From Oceaniradius stylonematis (GTDB lineage: Bacteria > Pseudomonadota > Alphaproteobacteria > Rhizobiales > Rhizobiaceae), in NCBI RefSeq assembly GCF_003149475.2, contig NZ_QFWV02000002.1, forward strand, positions 6,510 to 40,223: a stretch of DNA of 33,714 bases, in the 5' to 3' direction. Below the pieces are notes generated by a model. It did no database searches. It was not told the origin of the DNA and saw nothing but the letters and a program-made list of their open reading frames with translations. The translations under genes were made by a program, and so were the position numbers. Positions 16,524-26,564 of this stretch are shown in pieces; the first letter of the stretch is position 1; each line of letters opens with the position of its first letter.

Positions 16524-18041
16524 ATGCGTATGTTTGATGCCCGCCGGCGTTCGGCGTCATTGTTGCAAACGGTTTCGGTTCTGGTGCTGGGCGGGCTCGT
16601 GTCCGGCTGCGCCGGCGACGTGATGCGTTTCACAGACGATTTCTACACAAATTCCGTGCCGGTGCGCCCGCCGGCAGCCGTCCAGACCCCATTTCCCGAA
16701 AACGCGCCGCGCATCGTGGCGGTCGCGCCGCAGGCACCCGCCGCGCCCGCGCGCCAGGCGTTCGGCAACGGCGTCGACACGATGGCCACCGGCTCCATCG
16801 GGCAGGCTGCAAGCAGCGTGCCCGCCGCCGTCGGCCGTGCGCCGATCGCCGCGCCTTCGGTCGCCAGCCAGCCGATGCCGCCGGCCCCGTCCAATGCGGT
16901 GACCGATGTCATCAACAACAGCGCCGCCAGTCTTCCGCAGCAGGCGCGGCAGGCCGCAGCCTCGGCCGCCACGAGCGCGGCGGGTCGTGCCGCCGGCTGG
17001 ACCGGCACGGGCGGTACTTATGTGACGCTCGCCCGGGGCGAAACGCTGTTCAACCTCTCCAAGCGCTACGGTGTGCCGGTCGATGCGCTCAAGAGCGTCA
17101 ACAATCTCAGCGATGCGCGCGGCGTGCAGGCCGGACAGCGCATCCTGATCCCGACCTATGTTTATGGCCGCACCGTGCCGGTGTCCGCGCCCGATGCCAA
17201 TTCCGGCGTGCGCTCGGCGCGCGCCAGCGTCGGCGGCCGCTCCGATGTCAGCCTCGACCGGGCACCGGTTCCGGCCGCGCGCCCGCAGGCATCCGTGCGT
17301 CCCGCCATGCCGACCCAAACGGCCGCCGCTCCGGCGGCAACGCCCTCCGCGTCGCTTCAGGGCGGCCGCTACACGGTCCAGTCCGGCGATACGCTGTCGG
17401 CAATCTCCCACCGCACCGGGGCCTCCGTTGCCGCGATCAAGCGCACCAACGGGCTGTCGTCCGACATGGTCCGCGTCGGCCAGCGCCTGACGATACCCGG
17501 CCTTTCGGGCGATGTCTCCGCAACGGCCACAGCGGCATTGCCGCCCAATGTGGACCCGATGGTCACCAGTTCGGTCACGCCGGCACAGCGCCCGGCATCA
17601 TCAAGCTCCGGCAGCGTGCAGGCGATCGACGAGAGCAGCACCGCGCGGGCGCCCGATGCGACAGGCGTTGCCAACATGCGCTGGCCCGCGCGAGGCCGGG
17701 TCATTTCCGGTTTCGGCAGCAATTCGGGCGGCCGCCCCAACGACGGCATCGACATTTCCGTGCCCAAGGGCACGCCGGTCAAGGCCGCCGAGAATGGCGT
17801 CGTCATCTATGCCGGCGACGGGCTCAAGGAGTTCGGTGAGACGGTGCTGGTGCGCCATTCGGACGGCTATGTCACTGTGTACGGGCATCTCGATTCCATG
17901 TCGGTGTCGCGCGGCGACAATGTCAGCCGCGGCCAGACGCTCGGCGCTTCGGGCATGAGCGGCAACGCGCGCCAGCCGCAGCTGCATTTCGAGGTGCGCA
18001 AGGATTCGCGCCCCGTCGATCCGACCCGTTACCTGAACTGA
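16524..18041 (+). CDS. LysM/M23 (LytM) lipoprotein with degenerate metal site, NlpD/DipM-like
   Basis: This is probably a cell-division cofactor that activates peptidoglycan amidases rather than a hydrolase itself. The 505-residue product has a lipoprotein signal with lipobox L-V-S-G-C (C29). Two LysM peptidoglycan-binding domains lie at about 165-210 and 282-326, joined by long A/P/S-rich linkers, and a C-terminal M23 domain lies at about 385-502. In active M23 enzymes zinc is held by HxxxD and HxH. Here the first histidine is N406 (P-N-D-G-I-D, D410 kept) and the HxH motif is Q486-L-H488, so two ligands are missing. The gene starts 108 bases after pcm with its own candidate promoter and ends 15 bases from a convergent gene, with no terminator visible. 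Confidence 0.92.
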   Translation: MRMFDARRRSASLLQTVSVLVLGGLVSGCAGDVMRFTDDFYTNSVPVRPPAAVQTPFPENAPRIVAVAPQAPAAPARQAFGNGVDTMATGSIGQAASSVPAAVGRAPIAAPSVASQPMPPAPSNAVTDVINNSAASLPQQARQAAASAATSAAGRAAGWTGTGGTYVTLARGETLFNLSKRYGVPVDALKSVNNLSDARGVQAGQRILIPTYVYGRTVPVSAPDANSGVRSARASVGGRSDVSLDRAPVPAARPQASVRPAMPTQTAAAPAATPSASLQGGRYTVQSGDTLSAISHRTGASVAAIKRTNGLSSDMVRVGQRLTIPGLSGDVSATATAALPPNVDPMVTSSVTPAQRPASSSSGSVQAIDESSTARAPDATGVANMRWPARGRVISGFGSNSGGRPNDGIDISVPKGTPVKAAENGVVIYAGDGLKEFGETVLVRHSDGYVTVYGHLDSMSVSRGDNVSRGQTLGASGMSGNARQPQLHFEVRKDSRPVDPTRYLN

Positions 18042-18056
18042 CGGTGGGGCTGCGCG

Positions 18057-18746
18057 TCAGCCGCCCTTTTCCCAGCCTTCACTGAGACGGCGGTTGAGTT
18101 CGCCCATGTCGGCGAGCACGATCGCCCCGCGCGTGCGTTCGATCACGCCCTCCCGTTCGAGTTTCGCGATCTCGCGGCTGACCACCTCGCGCCGACAGCC
18201 GATCCGTTCGGCCAGATCCTGCTGCACCGGCGGCGGCGTGATCGTGCGCTGGCCGTCATGGCCCTTGCGCGGTTTCGACAGGCGGATCAGCTCCGAATAG
18301 AGCCGGTATTTGGCGGCAAGGAACGAATGCTCGGCCAGCCGCGTATTGAGCCCGCGAATGCGGTCCGACATGGCGCTCATCAAGGCAAGCGCCACATCGG
18401 GCTCCTCGCGCAGGATCGTGCGGAACACCGATTGCGGGACGCGGATAAGCCGCGTGCGCACCATCGCCGTGATGTTGGCGGACCGGCGCGTGCCGTCGAT
18501 GGCCGCCAGCTCGCCGAAAAACGCGCCTTCGCCGAGTTCCCCAAGGATCACCTCGCGGCCCGTCGCAATGCGCAGGATGACGCGTACGCGGCCGCTGGCG
18601 ATCAGGAACACGTCATGGGTATCGTCGTCGAAATCGAGCACCAGCTCGTTCTCGTCGAAATCGCTGATCGAGCACTGGCCGGCAAAGCGGCTGTCGGCGT
18701 CTGCATCGAGCGCCGAAAACAGCGCAAAGGCGGAAAGCTGCTGCAT
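18057..18746 (-). CDS. Crp/Fnr-family transcriptional regulator
   Basis: The 229-residue protein has a cyclic-nucleotide-type sensor domain (about 5-125). Its phosphate-binding cassette G-E-L-A-A-I-D-G-T-R-R-S-A (78-90) matches the cNMP consensus well. A dimer helix (about 125-160) and a winged helix-turn-helix (V-Q-Q-D-L-A-E-R-I-G-C-R-R-E-V-V-S-R-E-I, 174-193) follow. The cysteine set of oxygen-sensing Fnr is absent, so cAMP or another small ligand is more likely. The ATG at 18746 gives a normal N-terminus; an in-frame ATG at 18797 would add 17 basic residues. It lies 99 bases downstream of psuG on the same strand and may be cotranscribed. Whether it controls psuKG is unknown. Confidence 0.9.
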   Translation of the reverse strand: MQQLSAFALFSALDADADSRFAGQCSISDFDENELVLDFDDDTHDVFLIASGRVRVILRIATGREVILGELGEGAFFGELAAIDGTRRSANITAMVRTRLIRVPQSVFRTILREEPDVALALMSAMSDRIRGLNTRLAEHSFLAAKYRLYSELIRLSKPRKGHDGQRTITPPPVQQDLAERIGCRREVVSREIAKLEREGVIERTRGAIVLADMGELNRRLSEGWEKGG

Positions 18747-18845
18747 GCGTCTGGCGGGTCCGGGTCGGGTCTTCGGCTGGCCGCGACCATGCCGCATCCC
18801 GCCATGGTCTGACAAGCCAGGGCGCCGGCGCGCGGCAGGGACGGG

Positions 18846-19766
18846 TCAGCGCCGCGCCAACGCCACGGCGATCTCGGCGCCGAGCCGCGCATTGCTTTCG
18901 ACAAGCGCGATGTTGGTCAAAAGGCTGCGGCCGCCAGTGATTTCGACGATGCGCGCGAGCAGCCACGGCGTGACCTGCTTGCCGGAGATGCCCTGTTCGG
19001 CGGCTTCGGCCTGCGCCTGAGCGATAAAAACCGCCATCTCCGCATGCGGGATTTCCGCGTCAGCCGGCACGGGATTGGCGACGAGGATGCCGCCATGGCG
19101 ATAATCGGCCAGTTCGGTGCGCATCGCGACGAACCGGGCGATCGCATCGGCATCGTCGAGTCTGAGCGGCGCGTCGAGACCCGACCCGCGCGACCAGAAG
19201 GCCGGCATCTCGTCCTGGCCAACGGCGATGACGGGCACGCCGCGCGTCTCAAGCGCCTCCAGCGTCTTTGGGATGTCGAGGATCGCCTTGGCGCCGGCCG
19301 AAACGACGGTGACCGGCGTGCGCGCCAACTCGTCCAGATCGGCGGAGATGTCGAAGCTCGTCTCGGCGCCCTGGTGCACGCCGCCAATGCCGCCGGTGGC
19401 AAAGACCGCAATCCCCGCGCCATGGGCCGCCATCATGGTTGCGGCGACGGTGGTGCCGCCGGTCAGCCCCTCGGCACAGGCAAAGGCGAGGTCCGCGCGC
19501 GACAGTTTGAGCGTTCCGCTCGCCTTTGCCAATGTTTCAGCGTCGGTCGCGGACAGGCCGATGCGGATTGTCCCGTCGATGACGGCGATGGTGGCCGGTG
19601 TCGCGCCATGATCGCGAACAGCGGTTTCGACGCGCTCGAGCATCGCCAGATTGTCCGGCCAGGGCATGCCGTGCGTGATGATGGTCGATTCCAGCGCGAC
19701 GACCGGCGCACCGGTGTCAAGCGCGGTGCGGACGGCGGGGTCGAAACGGATCGGCGGCTTGGTCAT
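18846..19766 (-). CDS. psuG: Pseudouridine-5'-phosphate glycosidase
   Basis: PsuG splits the C-C glycosidic bond of pseudouridine 5'-phosphate, giving uracil and ribose 5-phosphate. The 306-residue product carries the family segment V-V-A-L-E-S-T-I-I-T-H-G-M-P (about 22-35), G-G-T-T-V-A-A-T-M (about 103-111), A-T-G-G-I-G-G-V-H, and V-V-S-A-G-A-K-A-I-L-D-I-P (about 153-165), which are highly typical. The length is normal. Its ATG overlaps the psuK stop by four bases, so the kinase and the glycosidase are translated together in pathway order. Confidence 0.95.
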   Translation of the reverse strand: MTKPPIRFDPAVRTALDTGAPVVALESTIITHGMPWPDNLAMLERVETAVRDHGATPATIAVIDGTIRIGLSATDAETLAKASGTLKLSRADLAFACAEGLTGGTTVAATMMAAHGAGIAVFATGGIGGVHQGAETSFDISADLDELARTPVTVVSAGAKAILDIPKTLEALETRGVPVIAVGQDEMPAFWSRGSGLDAPLRLDDADAIARFVAMRTELADYRHGGILVANPVPADAEIPHAEMAVFIAQAQAEAAEQGISGKQVTPWLLARIVEITGGRSLLTNIALVESNARLGAEIAVALARR

Positions 19767-20740
19767 GGGGTCTCGCTCGACGTGTCTGTTTCTAGGGCAA
19801 TCGGTTCGCGGGCGGGCAGGGCATCTGCACGGCCTTTCAGGCCGCAGGCGGCGATATCAGCCCGGAATGGCCCCGTCACGCCGATCGTCGCGGCCGCGGC
19901 TGCCACCCCGACCCGCACGGCACTCGGGAGCGCCATTCCGGGCCAATGGGCGAGCGTCGCGCCGGCCAGTGCGTCGCCCGCGCCTGTGACGTCGACCGGA
20001 TTGGCCGCTTCGCCGACCGGCTGACGCCACGCGGCATCGCCGTCCAGCACGGTCACGGGCCCGCCGCCGTCGCTGATCACGGCGCGCCGGAACCCCAGCG
20101 CCGACAGGCGGGCGAGGGTGGCGGGCGTGACCGGTTCGCCGAGCGGCGCACTGATAAGTGCGTTCATCTCGCGGCGGTTCATGAATGCGAGCGCAAAGCG
20201 GGCCGCGTGCGGCGCGATGCGCGGTGCCTTGGCCGGCGACACCGCAAGCGCGACGATCGGCGCATCGGTGGCATCGCACAGCGCGCCGATGGCATCTGAC
20301 GGCAGATTGGCATCGACAAGGAGCATGCCCGCCTGCGCGATCAACGCTCTGGGCTCGGCGCGGCGCAAATGGCGCGCCAGTCCTGTCTCATAAAGGTCCA
20401 TGTCGGCCAGCGCCGCCATCACCTCGCCATCCGCATCCATGATTGCCGTGTAGCTGGGCGTCGCCCGGTCGAGGAACACCGCGCTGAAATCCTCGACCCC
20501 CGCTTCCGACAGGGCCTGGGAGACCAAGCGCCCGCCTGTATCGCCGCCGCGAGCCGAGATCAGGCCGATCCGCACGCCGCCGACAGCGCTGGCCACTCGC
20601 AGCGTGTTGGCCATGCAGCCGCCCACCCATTCGGCCATGGTGCCGGGGTTGGAGGCGCCATCATGCGCCGGTCCCGACAGATGGCCGATCCGATCGACAT
20701 GGGCGCCGCCGACGCCCAGGATCGCAAGACGCGCCGCCAT
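19763..20740 (-). CDS. psuK: PfkB-family kinase, probable pseudouridine kinase
   Basis: PsuK phosphorylates pseudouridine at the 5' position to feed PsuG. The 325-residue product has the ribokinase-fold N-terminal G-G-A-H-V-D-R-I-G, W-V-G-G-C-M-A-N-T-L-R-V-A near 40-52, and the C-terminal PfkB signature P-V-D-V-T-G-A-G-D-A-L-A-G-A with the catalytic aspartate in G-A-G-D. The substrate is inferred from the four-base overlap with psuG rather than from residues alone. The ATG at 20740 is chosen because the PfkB fold starts directly after it; the frame extends 21 codons upstream without homology. It is transcribed divergently from recA. Confidence 0.88.
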   Translation of the reverse strand: MAARLAILGVGGAHVDRIGHLSGPAHDGASNPGTMAEWVGGCMANTLRVASAVGGVRIGLISARGGDTGGRLVSQALSEAGVEDFSAVFLDRATPSYTAIMDADGEVMAALADMDLYETGLARHLRRAEPRALIAQAGMLLVDANLPSDAIGALCDATDAPIVALAVSPAKAPRIAPHAARFALAFMNRREMNALISAPLGEPVTPATLARLSALGFRRAVISDGGGPVTVLDGDAAWRQPVGEAANPVDVTGAGDALAGATLAHWPGMALPSAVRVGVAAAAATIGVTGPFRADIAACGLKGRADALPAREPIALETDTSSETP

Positions 20741-20874
20741 CACCGCGCGATTCCGGCAAACGCCGGTCCCGCGCCGCCCGGCCGGGCCGAAGTCGGGATA
20801 CATCCGCAGGGCACAAAAAAAGACATAATAAGAACAAAAATCATTTCCGTTTCGGTTTCAATACGTTATCGCGC

Positions 20875-20903
20875 TTGCAGGGTGGGAACAAAAATGGTAC
20901 AAA
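20875..20903 (+). promoter_or_regulatory. recA: recA promoter candidate
   Basis: TTGCAG (20875-20880) and TACAAA (20898-20903) are 17 bases apart. A LexA-type site occupies the spacer, a normal arrangement for a repressed recA promoter. The start would be near 20910, about 48 bases before the ATG. Confidence 0.45.
20886..20900 (+). promoter_or_regulatory. SOS box (LexA site) of recA
   Basis: GAAC-N7-GTAC at 20886-20900 differs in one base from the alphaproteobacterial LexA site GAAC-N7-GAAC (equivalently GTTC-N7-GTTC). It lies 58 bases upstream of recA, within the candidate promoter. The same ten bases GAACAAAAAT occur at 20832-20841 but without a second half-site. Confidence 0.7.
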
Positions 20904-20957
20904 CTTGCAGGACGGTTTCCTTTGCGCCTGCCAGCGCTTTAACATAAGGGTGGACAC

Positions 20958-22070
<1,113 letters not shown>

Positions 22071-22410
22071 GATCCGCAACAGGTCGGGCACCCCCATGGG
22101 AGTGCCGGCTCCGGCCGGCATCCGGCGGGATCGTCTCCGATTGTATCCAAGGGTCGTCGACCCCATTTGAAGGTGGCCGGCACGGGCATGGTTCCGTTCG
22201 GCCACCCTTTTCATGCGGCCTTTCTATTTGCCGCCCTGACTCCGGTTCAGCCCCGATCTGCGTCGGTGCTGCGTGCTGGACAGCGGGCCGGCTTTTGCCG
22301 TAATCACGAGCCTCTGACCGGCGCCGCGCGGCGCGGCGTTCAAGGGTGGCCGCACTCTTGTGCCCGCCGCCGGCGTTTCCGCAACCGGAAGTCTGTTCAC
22401 GGGTGTTTTC
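22071..22410. other. 340-base gap between recA and alaS
   Basis: No gene is visible. The gap holds a small hairpin GGCAC...GTGCC (22087-22106), the recA terminator (22172-22212), and a 14-bp perfect palindrome GCGCCGCGCGGCGC (22321-22334). After the terminator about 200 bases remain as alaS leader or promoter region. I could not find a convincing -35/-10 pair there, and no T-box or other riboswitch is recognisable. Confidence 0.6.
22172..22212 (+). terminator. Terminator downstream of recA
   Basis: GGTGGCCG (22172-22179) pairs with CGGCCACC (22199-22206), and inside it ACGG pairs with CCGT. CTTTTC follows. The T-run is short, so termination may be partial. It lies about 100 bases past the recA stop. 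Confidence 0.65.
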
Positions 22411-25095
22411 ATGAGTGGCGTCAATTCGATACGCACCGCTTTTCTCGACTATTTCGCCGCCAATGGCCACCGCATCGTGCCGTCGAGCCCGCTGGTGCCG
22501 CTGAACGATCCGACGCTGATGTTCACCAATGCGGGCATGGTTCAGTTCAAGAACGTATTCACCGGGCTTGAAAAGCGCGATTATGCGCGGGCCGTCACCT
22601 CGCAGAAATGCGTCCGTGCCGGCGGCAAGCACAACGATCTGGACAATGTCGGCTACACCGCGCGCCACCACACCTTTTTCGAGATGCTCGGCAATTTCTC
22701 GTTCGGCGACTATTTCAAGGACGAGGCGATTACGCTCGCCTGGAAGCTGATCACCGGCGAGTTCGGCCTCGATCCCGAGCGGCTTCTGGTCACCGTCTAT
22801 CACACCGACGATCAGGCGTTCGATCTGTGGCGCAAGATCTCCGGCCTGCACGAGGACCGGATCATCCGCATCCCGACGCACGACAATTTCTGGCAGATGG
22901 GCGATACCGGCCCGTGCGGCCCGTGTTCGGAGATTTTCTACGATCATGGCGACCATATCTGGGGCGGCCCGCCCGGCTCGCCCGAGGAGGATGGCGACCG
23001 CTTCATCGAGATCTGGAATCTCGTCTTCATGCAGTTCGAGCAGACGACGGCCGATCAGCGTGTCGACCTGCCGCGTCCGTCGATCGACACCGGCATGGGG
23101 CTCGAGCGCATCGCCGCCGTCTTGCAGGGCGTGCACGACAATTACGACATCGACCTCTTCAAGGCGCTGATTTCCGCGTCCGAGCAGTTGACGCACACCA
23201 GGGCCGAGGGCGACCGGCAGGCCAGCCACCGCGTCATCGCCGACCATCTGCGCGCGACATCGTTCCTGATTGCCGACGGCGTGCTGCCCTCCAATGAGGG
23301 GCGCGGCTATGTGCTGCGCAGGATCATGCGGCGCGCCATGCGCCATGCCCATCTTCTGGGCGCCGAGGAGCCGCTGATGCACCGGCTGGTGCCGGCGCTG
23401 ATCGGCGAGATGGGCGAAGCCTATCCGGAACTCGGTCGCGCTCGCGCGCTGATCACCGAAACGCTGCGGCTCGAGGAAACCCGCTTCCGCAAGACGCTGG
23501 AGCGCGGCCTGGGGCTATTGAACGAAGCGACCGACCAGCTTGGCGATGGCGATGAGCTGGCCGGCGAGACGGCCTTCAAGCTGTACGACACCTATGGCTT
23601 CCCGCTCGATCTGACGCAGGATGCGCTGCGCCAGCGCGGCATTTCGGTCGACACGGACGGTTTCAACGCGGCCATGGAGCGCCAGAAGGCCGAGGCCCGC
23701 GCCAATTGGTCCGGCTCGGGCGATGCCGCCGACGAAGCGGTTTGGTTCGGCCTGCGCGACGAACTGGGCGCCACCGAGTTCCTTGGCTACGAGACCGAAA
23801 AGGCCGAGGGCATCATCACCGCGCTCGTCCATGACGGCGCGCGCACCGAGATGGCCGATCCGGGCCAATCCGTCGTCGTGATCACCAATCAGACGCCGTT
23901 CTACGGCGAATCGGGCGGTCAGCAGGGCGACCGCGGCGTTATGCGCGGCGAGGGCTTTGTCATCGACATTGCCGATACCCAGAAGAAGGCCGACGGCCTG
24001 TTCATCCATCATGGCAAGGTGCTTGAGGGCGCCGTTGCGGTGGGCGTGGTCGTCGAAATGGAGGTCGACCATGGCCGCCGCGGCGCCATCCGCGCCAACC
24101 ATTCGGCAACCCATCTGGTGCACGAGGCGCTGCGCGAGGTGCTCGGCACCCATGTCACGCAGAAGGGCTCGCTCGTCGCGCCTGACCGGCTGCGGTTCGA
24201 TTTTGCCCATCCCAAGCCGGTCAGCGCCGAGGAACTGGCCGAAGTCGCCGACATCGCCAACGAGATCATCTTGCAGAACGCGCCGGTCACCACCCGGCTG
24301 ATGGCCGTCGACGAGGCGATCGAAGAGGGCGCGATGGCGCTGTTCGGCGAGAAATATGGCGATGAGGTGCGCGTCGTCTCGATGGGCACGGCGCAGCGCG
24401 GCGACAAGGCCGGCAAACCCTATTCGGTGGAGCTGTGCGGCGGCACCCATGTCGGCGCCACCGGCGAGATCGGTCTCGTCCGTATCGTCGCCGAGAGCGC
24501 GGTGTCGGCCGGCGTTCGCCGCATCGAGGCGCTGACGGGCGAGGGCGCGCGCCGCTATCTGGAAGCCCAGGACGAGCGCATGCGCTCGGTCGCCGGGCTT
24601 TTGAAGACAACGCCCGACGAGGCGGTCGGCCGCATCGGCCAACTGGTCGACGAGCGGCGCAAGCTCGAACGCGAACTGGCAGAGGCGCGAAAGGCGCTGG
24701 CGCTGGCCGGCCCTGCCGCGGAAAACGGCGATGCCGGCAGCGACACGCGCCAGATCGCCGGCGTCACCTTCATGGGCCGCACCGTTGCCGGTGTGTCACC
24801 GCGCGATCTCAAGCCGATGGCTGACGATGCAAAGGCGCGGATCGGCTCCGGTGTCGTGGCGCTCGCTGCAAGTTCCGAAGACGGCAAGGGCTCGGTCGTC
24901 GTCGCGGTGACCGACGATCTGGTGGCGCGGTTCAACGCGGTCGATCTGGTGCGCGTGGCATCGGCCGCTCTTGGTGGCAAGGGTGGTGGTGGCCGGCCGG
25001 ACATGGCCCAGGCCGGCGGTCCCGATGGCGCCAGCGCACAAGCGGCGATCGACGCGGTCGCCGGCGCGCTCGAACAGGTGCCGGAAAAAGCCTGA
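22411..25095 (+). CDS. alaS: Alanyl-tRNA synthetase
   Basis: AlaRS charges tRNA-Ala and edits mischarged serine and glycine. The 894-residue product begins [15 protein letters not shown]. The class II catalytic core covers about 1-250, with [10 protein letters not shown] and [21 protein letters not shown] (separate residues). The editing domain has the zinc site H564-S-A-T-H568 and C676-G-G-T-H680. A C-terminal coiled coil and C-Ala domain follow, with the G/K-rich [20 protein letters not shown]. The ATG at 22411 is chosen by family alignment; the frame is open 17 codons further up. The recA-alaS order is frequent in proteobacteria. Confidence 0.98.
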   Translation: MSGVNSIRTAFLDYFAANGHRIVPSSPLVPLNDPTLMFTNAGMVQFKNVFTGLEKRDYARAVTSQKCVRAGGKHNDLDNVGYTARHHTFFEMLGNFSFGDYFKDEAITLAWKLITGEFGLDPERLLVTVYHTDDQAFDLWRKISGLHEDRIIRIPTHDNFWQMGDTGPCGPCSEIFYDHGDHIWGGPPGSPEEDGDRFIEIWNLVFMQFEQTTADQRVDLPRPSIDTGMGLERIAAVLQGVHDNYDIDLFKALISASEQLTHTRAEGDRQASHRVIADHLRATSFLIADGVLPSNEGRGYVLRRIMRRAMRHAHLLGAEEPLMHRLVPALIGEMGEAYPELGRARALITETLRLEETRFRKTLERGLGLLNEATDQLGDGDELAGETAFKLYDTYGFPLDLTQDALRQRGISVDTDGFNAAMERQKAEARANWSGSGDAADEAVWFGLRDELGATEFLGYETEKAEGIITALVHDGARTEMADPGQSVVVITNQTPFYGESGGQQGDRGVMRGEGFVIDIADTQKKADGLFIHHGKVLEGAVAVGVVVEMEVDHGRRGAIRANHSATHLVHEALREVLGTHVTQKGSLVAPDRLRFDFAHPKPVSAEELAEVADIANEIILQNAPVTTRLMAVDEAIEEGAMALFGEKYGDEVRVVSMGTAQRGDKAGKPYSVELCGGTHVGATGEIGLVRIVAESAVSAGVRRIEALTGEGARRYLEAQDERMRSVAGLLKTTPDEAVGRIGQLVDERRKLERELAEARKALALAGPAAENGDAGSDTRQIAGVTFMGRTVAGVSPRDLKPMADDAKARIGSGVVALAASSEDGKGSVVVAVTDDLVARFNAVDLVRVASAALGGKGGGGRPDMAQAGGPDGASAQAAIDAVAGALEQVPEKA

Positions 25096-25123
25096 CCGGT
25101 CACACCGGAATGCCCACAACAAG

Positions 25124-25148
25124 AAAGGGCGCCTTGCGGCGCCCTTTT
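25124..25148. terminator. Bidirectional intrinsic terminator between alaS and icd
   Basis: AAAGGGCGCC (25124-25133), loop TTGC, GGCGCCCTTT (25138-25147) form a perfect ten-pair stem. TTTT ends it on the + strand and CTTTCTT on the - strand. It therefore serves both alaS and the convergent icd gene. Confidence 0.92.
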
Positions 25149-25167
25149 GCGTAGGTCCGGCGGAGGG

Positions 25168-26379
25168 TCAGCCCATCGCCTTCTGCAAATTCTCGTCGAT
25201 CTTGTCGAGAAAGCCCGTGGTCGTCAGCCATTTCTGGTCCGGGCCGATCAGAAGCGCCAGATCCTTGGTCATGAAGCCGCTTTCGACCGTGTCGACGCAG
25301 ACTTTTTCGAGCGTCAGCGAGAAGTCGCGCAGCGCATCGTTGCCGTCGAGCTTGGCCCGGTGCGCCAGCCCGCGCGTCCAGGCGAAGATCGAGGCAATCG
25401 AGTTTGTCGAGGTGTCCTCGCCCGCCTGGTGCTGGCGGTAGTGGCGCGTCACCGTGCCGTGCGCGGCTTCGGCTTCCACGGTCTTGCCGTCCGGCGTCAT
25501 CAGAACCGACGTCATCAGGCCGAGCGAGCCGAAGCCCTGCGCCACCGTGTCCGACTGCACGTCACCATCATAGTTCTTGCAGGCCCAGACATAGCCGCCC
25601 GACCATTTCAAGTTCGCGGCCACCATGTCGTCGATCAGCCGGTGCTCGTACCAGATGCCCGCTTCCTTGAAGGCGGCCTCGAACTCGCTCTCGTAGATCT
25701 CCTGGAAGATGTCCTTGAACCGGCCGTCATAGACTTTCATGATCGTGTTCTTGGTCGACAGGTAGACCGGAACCTTGCGCTGCAGCCCGTAATTGAGCGA
25801 GGCGCGGGCGAAATCGACGATCGAGGCGTCCAGATTGTACATGCCCATGGCGATGCCGGCGCCGGGCGCATCGAAAATCTCGTAATCCTGCTCCTTGCCG
25901 TCCTCGCCGACGAACTTCATGTAGAGCTTGCCCTTGCCGGGGAAGCGGAAGTCGGTCGCGCGATACTGGTCGCCGAACGCATGACGGCCGACGATCACCG
26001 GCTTGGTCCAGCCCGGCACCAGCCGCGGCACGTTCTTGCAGATGATCGGCTCGCGGAAGATCACGCCGCCCAGAATGTTGCGGATCGTGCCGTTCGGCGA
26101 ACGCCACATCTTCTTGAGGCCGAACTCCTCGACGCGCTGCTCGTCCGGCGTGATGGTCGCGCATTTCACGCCGACGCCATATTCCTTGATGGCGTTGGCC
26201 GCATCGACGGTGATCTGGTCGTCCGTCTCATCGCGCGCCTCGATGCCAAGGTCGTAATATTTCAGGTCGATGTCGAGATAGGGATGGATCAGCTTGTCCT
26301 TGATGAACTGCCAGATGATGCGGGTCATCTCGTCGCCGTCCAGTTCGACAACCGGATTTTCGACCTTGATTTTCGCCAT
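25168..26379 (-). CDS. icd: NADP-dependent isocitrate dehydrogenase
   Basis: Icd oxidises isocitrate to 2-oxoglutarate and CO2 in the TCA cycle with reduction of NADP. The 403-residue product belongs to the eukaryote-like homodimeric type common in rhizobia. It starts [20 protein letters not shown], and has [19 protein letters not shown] (the substrate-binding serine and arginines). Further on are L-I-D-D-M-V-A and [10 protein letters not shown] (metal-binding aspartates) and A-H-G-T-V-T-R-H-Y. The length is normal. It is transcribed alone, away from trmJ, from a TTTGCG-N17-CTATAG promoter. Confidence 0.98.
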   Translation of the reverse strand: MAKIKVENPVVELDGDEMTRIIWQFIKDKLIHPYLDIDLKYYDLGIEARDETDDQITVDAANAIKEYGVGVKCATITPDEQRVEEFGLKKMWRSPNGTIRNILGGVIFREPIICKNVPRLVPGWTKPVIVGRHAFGDQYRATDFRFPGKGKLYMKFVGEDGKEQDYEIFDAPGAGIAMGMYNLDASIVDFARASLNYGLQRKVPVYLSTKNTIMKVYDGRFKDIFQEIYESEFEAAFKEAGIWYEHRLIDDMVAANLKWSGGYVWACKNYDGDVQSDTVAQGFGSLGLMTSVLMTPDGKTVEAEAAHGTVTRHYRQHQAGEDTSTNSIASIFAWTRGLAHRAKLDGNDALRDFSLTLEKVCVDTVESGFMTKDLALLIGPDQKWLTTTGFLDKIDENLQKAMG

Positions 26380-26442
26380 GATTGACCTCGGAAACAGGGT
26401 TGGAAAGGGGCGCGTGACGGATGGCCCGGTGGGTTTCCGCCG

Positions 26443-26471
26443 CTATAGCAAAGGGGTCTGACCCGCGCAAA
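26443..26471 (-). promoter_or_regulatory. icd promoter
   Basis: Reading the - strand, TTTGCG (26471-26466) lies 17 bases before CTATAG (26448-26443), close to the alphaproteobacterial consensus CTTGAC-N17-CTATAT. The predicted start near 26436 leaves a leader of about 57 bases before the icd ATG. Confidence 0.55.
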
Positions 26472-26499
26472 CGCTCCAATAGTCTGTCGGGCGGAAACA

Positions 26500-26526
26500 C
26501 TTGGCTGTCAGCGGCTTGCCCTATAT
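26500..26526 (+). promoter_or_regulatory. Candidate promoter of trmJ-murI
   Basis: CTATAT at 26521-26526 matches the alphaproteobacterial -10 consensus exactly. The best upstream box, CTTGGC (26500-26505), has only a 15-base spacer, so the -35 is uncertain. The start would be about 30 bases before the trmJ ATG, divergent from icd. Confidence 0.4.
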
Positions 26527-26564
26527 GGCTGCGCACAGGCGACAACGGCACGAAAAAGCAGGCA

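Noticed and set aside
22213-22410. T-box or similar tRNA-sensing leader before alaS
   Set aside because: No T-box sequence or antiterminator/terminator pair is visible, and T-boxes are not expected in this phylum.
25147-26385. A + strand open frame opposite icd
   Set aside because: icd on the - strand is unmistakable; the opposite frame has no recognisable domain.
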